Assembly: GCF_003626695.1 (NCBI RefSeq)
Contig: NZ_RBAH01000019.1
Coordinates: forward strand, 62,001-126,000
Origin: Paenibacillus ginsengarvi
GTDB taxonomy: Bacteria > Bacillota > Bacilli > Paenibacillales > NBRC-103111
Length of the DNA stretch: 64,000 bases
Direction: 5' to 3'
The first letter of the stretch is position 1, and each line of letters begins with the position of its first letter. The notes below the pieces were generated by a model. That model saw only the letters and a program-made list of their open reading frames with translations. It was not told the origin of the DNA and did not search any database. Of this stretch, positions 1 to 8,318 are shown one piece after another. The position numbers and the translations under genes were made by a program.

Positions 1-283
1 CGGCCGAACGGTTTTCCTCGTTCCACGTCACCGTCAGTCCGAGCGCCTCGGCTATATCGCGCAGCGGCACCATCGCTTCCTTGCCGCCCGTCTTCACATA
101 ACCTCCGGTAGCGAGCGCTTTGTCGTTTACCGAAATCGCCGTATTTTGCGAGAGCGCTTGGGAAATGACCTGCGCGCTTGTCGTGACCGGTGTCTGATCC
201 GCCGCTGCATAAGCCGCCGCTCCCGTTACGGATACGGATAAAGCGAAAATCGCTGCGATCCCTGTTCGGAGATGTTTTTTCAT
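1..283 (-). CDS. Secreted copper-amine-oxidase N-terminal (stalk) domain protein, partial
   Basis: The gene is cut by the left edge; 94 residues are visible. Residues 1-28 form a signal peptide (charged MKKHLRTG start, hydrophobic core, AYAA-type cleavage region). The rest matches the start of a copper amine oxidase N-terminal domain: a stretch ending NDKAL, then MVPLRDIAEALGLTVTWNEE, the usual core of these surface stalk domains, common in many copies in Paenibacillaceae. The ATG at 283 is supported by a GAGGAAG ribosome binding site 8-12 bases upstream. The catalytic or ligand-binding part, if any, lies outside the window, so the real role cannot be told. The name is a domain name and does not imply amine oxidase activity. 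Confidence 0.85.
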   Translation of the reverse strand, partial: MKKHLRTGIAAIFALSVSVTGAAAYAAADQTPVTTSAQVISQALSQNTAISVNDKALATGGYVKTGGKEAMVPLRDIAEALGLTVTWNEENRSA

Positions 284-521
284 AAGTAACAACTTCCTCT
301 CTGTCTGTTGATCGTGTTGCCTTCACCCTCTCTAACGAGTCGTTTTCATATATTGTTGCAAAAAAAGAAAAAAGTTTTCATAGGATGCCTGTTACACCGG
401 GTTAATCGTTCGCGTCATTAACCAATAACCTTACCAAGCGATGTGCGAATGACCCAAGCGATAAGAAAGGCAGCTACATATCGTATAGAGAATAGAGCTG
501 GAGGAAAGGGAGGAATCTACG

Positions 522-962
522 ATGAGCAGGACGAAACGGACGTACGCCCGGCGCTGCTCCGCTTCCGGCAAATCGTTGCCCGGACGAACGGGGACGGGAA
601 AACGGCGGACGCCATCGCCTTACTTGAATCAAACGGAAATACGCGGACTTCTTGCACCGGGCGCAGGTGCCGGAAACAATGCGCCGAATGCAGCCGCCGG
701 GTTGGACAATCGCGCCGGCATGTTCTCCTTTCTGGATCAGTGGGGCGGACTCGACGGCATTATGAGCACGATGGGCAAGGTTCAAAAAATGATGCGCATG
801 GTCCAGCAATTCGGCCCGCTGCTGAACATGTTCGGCTCGTTCGGATCTTTTCTGGGAGGAAAAGCGGCCACAACCAGCTTGCCGATCAGCCGGCCCGCCG
901 CGCCGCGGACGAAGCAGGACCAGAGCCGATCCGTTCGCGGATCGCGCAAAGGCGGGAGATGA
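522..962 (+). CDS. YqfQ-like small basic protein, function unknown
   Basis: 146 residues. A basic N-terminus (MSRTKRTYARRCSASGK...) and a basic C-terminus flank a central hydrophobic, amphipathic segment at about residues 68-112 with MFSFLDQWGG, MGKVQKMMRMVQQFGPLL and a Gly/Ser/Phe-rich end. That central pattern resembles the YqfQ/VrrA family of Bacillales, whose function is not well known. The ATG at 522 follows a strong GGAGGAAAGGGAGG site, and a hairpin terminator follows at 1004-1045, so this looks like a single-gene transcript. Longer open frames overlap on both strands, but only this frame has a proper ribosome binding site. The family assignment is by pattern only. Confidence 0.65.
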   Translation: MSRTKRTYARRCSASGKSLPGRTGTGKRRTPSPYLNQTEIRGLLAPGAGAGNNAPNAAAGLDNRAGMFSFLDQWGGLDGIMSTMGKVQKMMRMVQQFGPLLNMFGSFGSFLGGKAATTSLPISRPAAPRTKQDQSRSVRGSRKGGR

Positions 963-1003
963 CGCCTTCCGAACGCCGCACCGCACGGCTCCTGTACAAC
1001 CGT

Positions 1004-1045
1004 AAAAGCCGGCCCGCCTCGAATAATAGGGCGAAGCCGGCTTTC
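1004..1045 (+). terminator. Rho-independent terminator after the YqfQ-like gene
   Basis: AAAAGCCGGC at 1004-1013 pairs with GCCGGCTTT at 1036-1044 across a 22-base loop. The T tract is short (CTTTCTG), so efficiency may be moderate. Confidence 0.55.
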
Positions 1046-1109
1046 TGCGTTAGCTTGCGAGATTACCAGAGAGACACTATGTTCGCAAAAAATAACGTTA
1101 GTTTTTCTC

Positions 1110-1970
1110 CTACTTCACTGCAAGCCAAATTTCGTTCAAGGAGTCCGGACTAAAGAGATCCGGACTAATATAAGCCTCTATAGCCGGAAGTTCAGCGAGC
1201 GCATAGCCGTTGGAAGGGATCCATTCCGAATAGATCCGTTTCCAGGCGTTAACCATTGCCGTCGGAGCATAACCTAACACCTCAAAAACGACCCATTTCG
1301 ATGCAGGGATAGTAAAGCTCGAGAAACCGTCCGGCGTTTTTCCAGAGTGTTCGGCGGCAATCCAGTAATCGATCGTGCCTTTATCTGCGTTATAGTTGCA
1401 CGTCATCCCCAGAACACCTTGTATGTTACCGTTCAGCAGCCGGGTCAACTTGTTAACCGTTCCGTCTGCATTCGCTTCGCCCCAAAATTCGGGGATACCC
1501 GATCCTCCTTCGGCATTCTCGCCGCAAGGACATTCGCGTTTTAAACCTACAACCGTAAAATCTTCTCTTTCCACAATGCGGTACTTCATAGGCTCCGCTC
1601 CTTTCAAACTCACCTGTATCGCCAGGCGGTTATAAGATTGCAGCTTTCCGATCCCGTGTCTAGCTTCGCTTGGCGTACAGCCATGCTGTTTGCGGAAAGC
1701 TTTGGTGAAAGCTTCGGGAGTTTCATAGCCGTATTTATAGGCAAGGTCGATGATTTTGCAATCCGTTCTGGTTAGCTCTTGTGCCGCGAGCGTCAGACGG
1801 CGCCGCCGCATATAATCGCCGACCGTTAAATCCGTCAGAATCGTAAACGTGCGCTGAAAATGATACGGAGACAAACTCGCCTGTTTGGAAATCCTCTCAA
1901 TCGTCGGCTGCTCCAGCAAATGTTCTTCCATATAATCGATTGCCTTCTGCAACGATTCAACCAATGCCAT
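1110..1970 (-). CDS. AraC-family regulator with GyrI-like effector domain
   Basis: 286 residues. The N-terminal third is an AraC DNA-binding domain with two helix-turn-helix units (PTIERISKQASLSPYHFQRTF and the second near IIDLAYKYGYETPEAFTKAFR), so the DNA-binding part precedes the effector part. From about residue 125 the protein continues as a GyrI-like small-molecule binding domain (YRIVEREDFTVVGLKREC ... WIAAE). This order is typical of Rob/SoxS-like drug-responsive activators. I start at the ATG at 1970 because GGGAG lies 9 bases upstream; an in-frame TTG 9 bases earlier has that site directly abutting it. No target operon is obvious: the neighbour at 2060-3733 has the same orientation and could be upstream in one transcript, with a gap of about 90 bases. 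Confidence 0.88.
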   Translation of the reverse strand: MALVESLQKAIDYMEEHLLEQPTIERISKQASLSPYHFQRTFTILTDLTVGDYMRRRRLTLAAQELTRTDCKIIDLAYKYGYETPEAFTKAFRKQHGCTPSEARHGIGKLQSYNRLAIQVSLKGAEPMKYRIVEREDFTVVGLKRECPCGENAEGGSGIPEFWGEANADGTVNKLTRLLNGNIQGVLGMTCNYNADKGTIDYWIAAEHSGKTPDGFSSFTIPASKWVVFEVLGYAPTAMVNAWKRIYSEWIPSNGYALAELPAIEAYISPDLFSPDSLNEIWLAVK

Positions 1971-2059
1971 ATAGCCCAACTCCCAATGAAAATGATACCG
2001 ATAAGGGCGACGTAAATCCTGTCTTCTTATGCTCTGTGCGGACAGATTCCCGAATGCCG

Positions 2060-3733
2060 TCAGGCCTTACCAGCCGCCTCCAGCAAACGAAGCAGCAGTC
2101 CCTTGCGCGGCTCCTTCGCCTTGCGAGCCAGTGCCGCCAGCTTCTCCGTATGGCCCCAGATCGGATATAACACCCGCTCGGCGTCGTAATCCGGCAAAGC
2201 CTCCACATGCTGTACGAACAACAACAGCTTGTCTTCGCTCTCCAGCTCCGGCTGAATTTTCAGCTTAAGCGAATCGTGGGAGCACCGCAGACAGGCGACC
2301 AGAGCGGGAATCGAATGCTCCGATAGGCCAAACGTTTCGGCAAAAACGGGCGTAAACTTATCCTGCGCGAGCTGATGCTCCTCATCCACAAGGGCCATGT
2401 ACGCTTCGACCAGCGGGAAATACCGTTCAGACGCAAGTCCCAGCCCAAATACGGCATAGCTGCCCGGCATTACACCTTTTTCCCCTTCCGTATCGCCATA
2501 CCATTCAAACGTTTCCATCGCCTCGCGGGCGTACTCCTCCAGCAGCGGATGCAGCTCGGAATAAGCCAGCGCATTCGCGAAAAAACGGTGTGTGTCGGAT
2601 TTGGCCAGCCCTTTGACGGGCAGCGCTTCTCTCGCTGCGGATTTCAGCTTGATTTTGTAGCTTTTCGGAAAGCCTTTTCGGAGCAGAGCGACAATAAACG
2701 AAATCGCCTGTTGGTACGCTCCGGCTTCTTCCTTGCGAATCTCAACCGTAATCAGCGCGAAAACATCGTTAGCTTTGCATTCGACAAGCTCATGGCGCAT
2801 ATGGACTTCATCCGGAGAGAAGCTGTCGCTGCCCTCCTTGAGCATATGCACGGCTTTGCCGCTGCCAAGCTGCGCCGCAAGCTCCAGAAACGTCTGGCCC
2901 CTGACCTTGCTGTAGCTCGGTTCGTAACGAAGAATCATTACCGCTCCGTACAGCAGCAGGTCTACAGGCTGATTAGGCTCGTCCTTGTTTTCCAGAGCGG
3001 CACCCGGCCTAGCGGTATACTCGTTGGTCCTATATGCGGATCGAGTCACTTCGCAATAACGCGGTAGGAATACATCCTCGGCCCAGCTTGATAGCGCTTG
3101 GGTGATATGGCTTCGATGCTCCGCCAACGCCTGCGCCCTTTCCTTGTTCAGCCCCTGAATCCGCTGAAATACGGCAATCGTCCTTGCGACTTCCGGCTGG
3201 GGAAACAAAAAAGGGTCCAGCAAATGACGCGCCAAAAAGAACGTTTCAAGCGGCTTTGTAGGGTAAGCGCCATTCTCCAGCTTATTCTCGATGTAGGTCT
3301 GTATACGCTCCAGAAGCTGCCGCTTCTTATCATCATACTCGATCTCCAGCACCGTTACTTGCACAGGCCCGTCCGTCGTTGCGAAGGTTCCCTGCAAAGT
3401 AAACCGATAGTCGATCAGCGGCGACGCCTTCAGCTTGTCCAGCTTCTCTTTTACGAAATCCGCAAGAAAGGGCCGAACCTCATGCAGCACCTGCTCCCTC
3501 GTAAAAGGAGAAGCCTTCGCCGGCTTGCCGCCCTCCGTATCCCATCCCAAATCGAAACCGTCGACACTGGTCCTGCCCGGCTGGTAATCCAGAATCAATT
3601 CGTTAAATATACCGATTTGCAGCGGAGTACGTTTGACCGCGCCCTCCACGTCATTTCGCTGCTCCTGCTCGTCAAACCATTTTTGAATCGCCGCTATCAT
3701 TTCGGACAGCGCTTCTTCCTGCCATTCGTTCAT
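2060..3733 (-). CDS. Large cytoplasmic protein of unknown function (possibly DUF6138)
   Basis: 557 residues, no signal peptide and no membrane segments. The sequence is rich in charged helices. Notable stretches are YQPGRTSVDGFDLGWDTEGG near residue 50, a region with PVQVTVLEIEYDDKKRQLLERIQTYIE near 125-150, and FEWYGDTEGEKGVMPGSYAVFGLGL near 415. I recall a similar family named DUF6138 in Firmicutes, but I cannot confirm this. The ATG at 3733 follows GGAGGACGG with 7-8 bases of spacing. It stands alone apart from the downstream AraC/GyrI gene in the same direction. No catalytic motif was recognised. Confidence 0.75.
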   Translation of the reverse strand: MNEWQEEALSEMIAAIQKWFDEQEQRNDVEGAVKRTPLQIGIFNELILDYQPGRTSVDGFDLGWDTEGGKPAKASPFTREQVLHEVRPFLADFVKEKLDKLKASPLIDYRFTLQGTFATTDGPVQVTVLEIEYDDKKRQLLERIQTYIENKLENGAYPTKPLETFFLARHLLDPFLFPQPEVARTIAVFQRIQGLNKERAQALAEHRSHITQALSSWAEDVFLPRYCEVTRSAYRTNEYTARPGAALENKDEPNQPVDLLLYGAVMILRYEPSYSKVRGQTFLELAAQLGSGKAVHMLKEGSDSFSPDEVHMRHELVECKANDVFALITVEIRKEEAGAYQQAISFIVALLRKGFPKSYKIKLKSAAREALPVKGLAKSDTHRFFANALAYSELHPLLEEYAREAMETFEWYGDTEGEKGVMPGSYAVFGLGLASERYFPLVEAYMALVDEEHQLAQDKFTPVFAETFGLSEHSIPALVACLRCSHDSLKLKIQPELESEDKLLLFVQHVEALPDYDAERVLYPIWGHTEKLAALARKAKEPRKGLLLRLLEAAGKA

Positions 3734-4004
3734 CGTTTTCCGTCCTCCGTTTGTGCTTGTTCGGCGATTTCGCCTTGTTCGGTAACTTTTTTTAATATTT
3801 TACTTGCCGGTACTCTCCCGGAACAATGAGTCTAACGTCCGGTTGTCATTATGCACGAGTCTACCTCTAATAAGCACATTCAGCAAACTTTCAGCTACGA
3901 TTCACGTTGCTTTAAGATTTGCGGATTATGATGGCAGTATCTCCCTGAAAAACTTCCTGAATTAGGTACAGGGCCGCTAATATGCAACGAAAGGTGGAAT
4001 CACT

Positions 4005-5735
4005 ATGAAACGTTTAAAAACTTGGGTTGCCGGCACGATGACACTCGCTTTAACGATCGGCGGTGGCTTGTGGGCGCACCATTACGTCAATGCGGCGCCT
4101 ACCGGCGATGCCTCCGGTACGCAATCGCAATCGCAGGATCAGGGTTCGAACGGCAAGCATGATAAACGGGGCGCAGCTCCGGGACTACGAAAGGACGCTC
4201 CGGGCGGCAAACAAATGAACCAAATGCCGGGCATGGCATTTCATTTCGCCGTCTCCGACGAACTGGCTGCTTTGCTCGGTTTGACGAAAGACGAGCTTGC
4301 CCAGGCGATCAAATCCAGCAAATCGATCGCCACCATAGCAGGCGAGAAAAATGTCAGCGTCGACTCCGTCGTCAGCCTGCTCACGAAAGCTTCTCTCGAG
4401 AAGCTCGACAAGCAGCTCGCCGACGGCAAATTGACGCAGGAACAGTACGACAAGTCGAAAACTTCGCTTACCGATACCGCTAAAAAGTTCGTGAACGGCG
4501 AGCTTGGCGGTAAGTTCGGTCTCCCCGGCGGCATGCCTGGCTTCGGCAACAAGGCGATGGGCGAAGGCGTGCATTTTGATTTCCGTTTTGCCGCCTCCGA
4601 CGAGCTGGCCGCTCTGCTCGGCACGACGAAAGACGAGCTCGCTCAAGCGATCAAGTCCGGCAAATCGATCGCGACGATCGCAGGCGAGAAAAACGTCAGC
4701 GTCGACTCCGTTATCGGCTTGATTACCAAAGCGCCTCTGGAGAAGCTCGACAAGCAGCTTGCCGACGGCAAACTGACGCAGGAACAGTATGATAAAGCCA
4801 AAACAACGCTTACCGACTCCGCTAAAAAGTTCGTAAACGGCGAACTCGGCGGTAAGCTCGGTCTCCCCGGCGGTATGCCGGGCCCCGGCAAAGCATTGGG
4901 AGATAACGTACATTTCGATTTCCGTTTCGCCGTCTCCGACGAGCTGGCTACTTTGCTCGGTTTGACGAAAGACGAGCTCGCTCAAGCGGTCAAATCCGGC
5001 AAATCGATCGCAACGATCGCAGGCGAGAAAAACGTCAGCGTCGATTCCGTCGTCAGCCTGCTTACGAAAGCGTCTCTCGAAAAGCTCGACAAGCAGCTCG
5101 CCGACGGCAAACTGACGCAGGAGCAGTACGATAAGGCGAAATCGACGCTGACCGACTCCGCAACCAAGCTTGTAAACGGCGAACTCGGCGGCAAGCTCGG
5201 GCTTCCCGGCGGTATGCTCAGCTTCGGCATCAAAGGGATGGGCGAAGGCCTGCATTTCGATTTCCGTTTCGCCGTCTCCGACGAGCTGGCTACTTTGCTC
5301 GGTTTGACGAAAGACGAGCTTGCTCAAGCGGTCAAGTCCGGCAAATCGATCGCAACGATCGCAGGCGAGAAAAACGTCAGCGTCGACTCCGTCGTCAGCC
5401 TGCTTACGAAAGCGTCTCTCGAAAAGCTCGACAAGCAGCTCGCCGACGGCAAACTGACGCAGGAGCAGTACGATAAGGCGAAATCGACGCTAACCGACTC
5501 CGCAACCAAGCTTGTAAACGGCGAACTCGGCGGCAAGCTCGGACTCCCCGGCGGTATGCCGAATCTCCCGTTTGGCCACGGCCAGCAAGGAAAAGACGGC
5601 ATGAAGCGCGGCAAGGTGGGGCCGGGAACGAACGAAACCGGGGATAACGCAGCAAGCGGCTCAAAAGCAAACCTGCGCCAAAATATTCGTACCATCACTC
5701 CATCCGGTACAAGCGGTAAAACGATATCGAGCTGA
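4005..5735 (+). CDS. Secreted protein built of four ~114-residue tandem repeats
   Basis: 576 residues. Residues 1-32 are a signal peptide (MKRLKTWVAGTMTLALTIGG ... VNAAPT), followed by a Gln/Ser-rich linker. Four near-identical units then follow, each with SDELAxLLGLTKDELAQAxKSGKSIATIAGEKNVSVDSV, LEKLDKQLADGKLTQEQYDKAK, and a Gly/Leu-rich junction GELGGKLGLPGGM. The LEKLDKQLADGKLTQEQY part looks like a SHOCT-type or DUF2680-like helical hairpin. The C-terminal tail is Lys/Gly/Asn-rich. ATG 4005 follows AAGGTGGAATCACT. Units 3 and 4 are almost identical in DNA, which points to recent duplication. The function is unknown; a surface or matrix protein is an inference. Confidence 0.85.
   Translation: MKRLKTWVAGTMTLALTIGGGLWAHHYVNAAPTGDASGTQSQSQDQGSNGKHDKRGAAPGLRKDAPGGKQMNQMPGMAFHFAVSDELAALLGLTKDELAQAIKSSKSIATIAGEKNVSVDSVVSLLTKASLEKLDKQLADGKLTQEQYDKSKTSLTDTAKKFVNGELGGKFGLPGGMPGFGNKAMGEGVHFDFRFAASDELAALLGTTKDELAQAIKSGKSIATIAGEKNVSVDSVIGLITKAPLEKLDKQLADGKLTQEQYDKAKTTLTDSAKKFVNGELGGKLGLPGGMPGPGKALGDNVHFDFRFAVSDELATLLGLTKDELAQAVKSGKSIATIAGEKNVSVDSVVSLLTKASLEKLDKQLADGKLTQEQYDKAKSTLTDSATKLVNGELGGKLGLPGGMLSFGIKGMGEGLHFDFRFAVSDELATLLGLTKDELAQAVKSGKSIATIAGEKNVSVDSVVSLLTKASLEKLDKQLADGKLTQEQYDKAKSTLTDSATKLVNGELGGKLGLPGGMPNLPFGHGQQGKDGMKRGKVGPGTNETGDNAASGSKANLRQNIRTITPSGTSGKTISS
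4230..5562 (+). repeat. Four in-frame tandem repeats of 339-342 bp inside the secreted protein gene
   Basis: The equivalent codon (Arg or His before FA.SDELA) falls at 4242, 4584, 4923 and 5265, giving spacings of 342, 339 and 342 bp. Copies 3 and 4 agree over long stretches including silent positions, while copies 1 and 2 differ more. Copy-number variation by recombination would be expected here. Confidence 0.9.
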
Positions 5736-5748
5736 AATGCGGACATAA

Positions 5749-5913
5749 GCCAGCTTTCACACAAATAAACATATTCCAGTTCCGCTTGATCAAGGCGACC
5801 ATGTAACTGCTGCCCGCCAAGCGGACTTATTTCGAGCCTTCCTCGCACACCAAGGAACCGATTTCCGTTATATCGTCATTGTCGGACAGCAAGCCCGGCT
5901 ATGGCGCAAGTAA
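5749..5913 (+). other. Possible gene fragment in a 354-bp intergenic region
   Basis: Between the repeat protein (stop at 5735) and the terminator at 6033 no full gene is visible. One frame, from a stop at 5746 to a stop at 5911-5913, reads as plausible protein: a run with HIPVPLDQGDHVTAARQADL, then FRYIVIVGQQARLWRK and stop. It has no start codon or ribosome binding site at its beginning, so if real it is the C-terminal remnant of a lost gene. I do not recognise the family, and chance coding potential in G+C-rich DNA is a fair alternative. Confidence 0.25.
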
Positions 5914-6032
5914 TGGAACGCGGTTCCTTTGTTATTACCTTTTCAAAAAAGATGCGGTGTGAAAAACTCCACCGCCAGGCAGCGGCAGAAGTTCAGGGCT
6001 ATGGTACGATCAGCTAATATAGGCTTTTCAGC

Positions 6033-6063
6033 AAAAAAAGGGCGGCCCGGAAACGGACCGTCC
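6033..6063 (-). terminator. Terminator of the efflux operon
   Basis: On the minus strand GGACGGTCCG (6063-6054), a four-base loop and CGGGCCGCCC (6049-6040) form a 10-bp stem with two G:T pairs, followed by seven Ts. It lies 27 bases after the stop codon of the last operon gene. Confidence 0.85.
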
Positions 6064-6089
6064 TTCTTGCTTTGTCGCCTTTTGACCGA

Positions 6090-8258
6090 TTACCGGATTT
6101 CCCCGAGCTTGTGCTTCACGGTACCGTTCGGTGTATCGATGACCTCGTACACATTCACGTAGTTGGTCGAGTTGAACTGGCTCAGCTTCAAATTGGAGAA
6201 AGAGATCGAGTTGTCTCCATCCACCAGCTTTGTCGAGCCAAGCAGCGAAGCCGTCTGTGTAGCGAAAACGTAACCCGTCGAGTCGACAACGTCAAATTGC
6301 AGCTTGGATGTCGCGGCATCCGCAACGATCGGGTCCAGCCGTTCGATGCCGATGTCCAGCTTGAGCGTATACGCAAACGTCGAGCTGAGCAGTCCGGCGA
6401 GCATGAGATCGGCTTCTTTCACCGTCAAGCGGTACGGATACGTATCCCATACGCTATCCGCCGTGTTGTCCTGCTCGTAGCCGAGCTTGACCGCACCTAG
6501 AGGGATCGAGTCGCTGCCACTGAAAAAGCGCATCGTTACCGGCTGTCCGTCTTCGGCTTTCGGTACGATAAACGAATACGTCATGAGATAGCTGCTGTTC
6601 GTCGCAACTTGCGAGATGACGTTCGCTTGTCTCGTCCCCGTGTACACGCGGCCGTTCTCGTCCATAAGATCCAGGTTCAAATTAGGCAGCGCATAGGCCG
6701 TATTGTCCCGGTTGCTTATTTTCAGCTTCGCCACCGCCGTCTTGAGCCCGTAGTTCTCGTTGTCGTACAGTCGCAGCTCCGAAACAGCCATATCGAACTT
6801 ATGATCGAGCGGCAAATCGATCGACTCTCCGAGTGCATAATCTGCGCCTGCGCCTTGGTTATAAACAACCGCCTGATCGAGCAGCGCGATGAACACGGGA
6901 ACCGTCGTTTTGCCGGAACCCGTGCTGCCGGAAGAACCGGAGCCCGTAGTTGTATTGCCGGAAGCTGCCGAACCCGAGCCCGTTCCGCTTCCCGTTGTTC
7001 CAGTCGTTCCCGTCGCCGCATTCGAGCCGGCGGTGCTGCCGCCTCTCGATTCGAACAGGATGAGCTGCAGATCGCTAGCGGTCATTCCCTTCGGCAGCAG
7101 GCCGCCGAACGTAAACGTCTCCGACTCGCCTTGCGACAAGTAGGCGGAATGCGTATCCGCATCCGTCGCCGTTACCGAAACGCCTCCGTTCGCCGCCTGA
7201 AAGTTCGCGGTCAAAGCGGGAATTTCGACGACTCGGCTGCCCGGATTCGTTGCCGTTACTTTGGCGCGGACCCACTGCCCATTTTCGCTCTGCGAAACGA
7301 CGGCCGACTCCAGCTTCAGCGTAACCGTCTCCTGGCCCTGGCTGTCCGAAAGCGTCCGGCTGTCCCCGATCGCTACCGGCTTCGCGGCGCCGCCCAGGTC
7401 CAGACTGTCCAGCACGGTGGCTTCGTCGCCGGTCATTTTGTAAAATTGCAGCGCCCAGCCTTTTCCATGCCCGTCGTCCGGAATTTCCGCACGCACCGTT
7501 ATTTTTTGCGGCTTGCTCGGAAGCAGCGATTTGTCGGCACCGTCGATGGCCGTTGCCGTTACCTGCTGTCCGTCGGCACCAGCGAGCCGCATCTTGAGCG
7601 CTGCCGGCAGCGTGACGCCGGACGAACCCATGTTGGTCGCGACCAAGTCGACGTACATATTCCACCTGCCGCTCTCATAGACCGGATATTCGCTGCCGAT
7701 GCGGAATGCCACACGGGCATCGCTGGCTAGCGACTGATCCGCTTGCGCCAGAGGCACGATCGCCTCCTGAACCCCTCCGGCAGCGTCCTGAAGCGCATTC
7801 GCCACCGAGAACGAAGCGATATCGTTCATCGCGACCGTAGTCCCGTAGCTCCAGCCGAACATCGTGACGTAAAGCTGATCCGCCTTCAGTCCTTTCGCCA
7901 CTCTCGATTCGTAGGCAAACTCCTGGTCCTTGCCAGGCTGCACGCGTGCGCTCTGCGTACCGGTAAGCTGCGCCGAGTAGCCGAAGCCGCTGCCGTCCGT
8001 GACGCGCGCTCCGTAATAGTTATAGTCTACCGGCGTGCTGCCGCCGTTGTGCAGCATAACCACGAAGCGGAGAATCGAATCGTCTCCTCCTTCGGAGAAG
8101 CGTACTTTCTCCAGCGTGAAATAGACGCTGTCGCTTAAATAAATGCCTTCCTTGCCCGCTTGGGCCGCAGCAGGAGCAAGCACGCCGCCCAGCAGACTGA
8201 CCGCTAAAACGATCAGGCGCATCGTCCGAAACATGCCGCCAGCTCTTTTGATCTTCAT
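6090..8258 (-). CDS. Large secreted protein of the MacAB-type efflux operon
   Basis: 722 residues. A signal peptide with core LIVLAVSLLGGVLAPAAAQA ends near residue 35. The rest is predicted beta-rich, with repeated immunoglobulin-like or DUF-type modules (LHNGGSTPVDYNYYGARV near 70, DLVATNMGSSGV near 210, KVTATNPGSRVVEIPALT near 335, KISNRDNTAYALPNLNL near 530). A Ser/Gly/Thr-rich linker at about 410-455 divides the protein. It is the last gene of a four-gene operon, 60 bases after the permease. ATG 8258 follows GGAGGG with good spacing. It may be the extracytoplasmic partner or cargo of the exporter; that is inference from position. No enzymatic motif was seen. Confidence 0.82.
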   Translation of the reverse strand: MKIKRAGGMFRTMRLIVLAVSLLGGVLAPAAAQAGKEGIYLSDSVYFTLEKVRFSEGGDDSILRFVVMLHNGGSTPVDYNYYGARVTDGSGFGYSAQLTGTQSARVQPGKDQEFAYESRVAKGLKADQLYVTMFGWSYGTTVAMNDIASFSVANALQDAAGGVQEAIVPLAQADQSLASDARVAFRIGSEYPVYESGRWNMYVDLVATNMGSSGVTLPAALKMRLAGADGQQVTATAIDGADKSLLPSKPQKITVRAEIPDDGHGKGWALQFYKMTGDEATVLDSLDLGGAAKPVAIGDSRTLSDSQGQETVTLKLESAVVSQSENGQWVRAKVTATNPGSRVVEIPALTANFQAANGGVSVTATDADTHSAYLSQGESETFTFGGLLPKGMTASDLQLILFESRGGSTAGSNAATGTTGTTGSGTGSGSAASGNTTTGSGSSGSTGSGKTTVPVFIALLDQAVVYNQGAGADYALGESIDLPLDHKFDMAVSELRLYDNENYGLKTAVAKLKISNRDNTAYALPNLNLDLMDENGRVYTGTRQANVISQVATNSSYLMTYSFIVPKAEDGQPVTMRFFSGSDSIPLGAVKLGYEQDNTADSVWDTYPYRLTVKEADLMLAGLLSSTFAYTLKLDIGIERLDPIVADAATSKLQFDVVDSTGYVFATQTASLLGSTKLVDGDNSISFSNLKLSQFNSTNYVNVYEVIDTPNGTVKHKLGEIR

Positions 8259-8318
8259 CGTGTAAATCCCTCCAGTCTGGATGCGGTGTTCGAGCCGGAA
8301 AGCCGGACACGCAGCCGC

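Noticed and set aside
443..1153. A 236-codon plus-strand frame overlapping the YqfQ-like gene
   Set aside because: It is rich in Arg, without domain pattern or ribosome binding site, and overlaps the better-supported frame at 522-962 and the end of the AraC/GyrI gene.
4185..5327. A 380-codon open frame on the minus strand through the repeat protein gene
   Set aside because: It is the antisense of a repeated, G+C-rich gene; repetition keeps it open in all four units. The plus-strand gene has a signal peptide, ribosome binding site and sensible domains.
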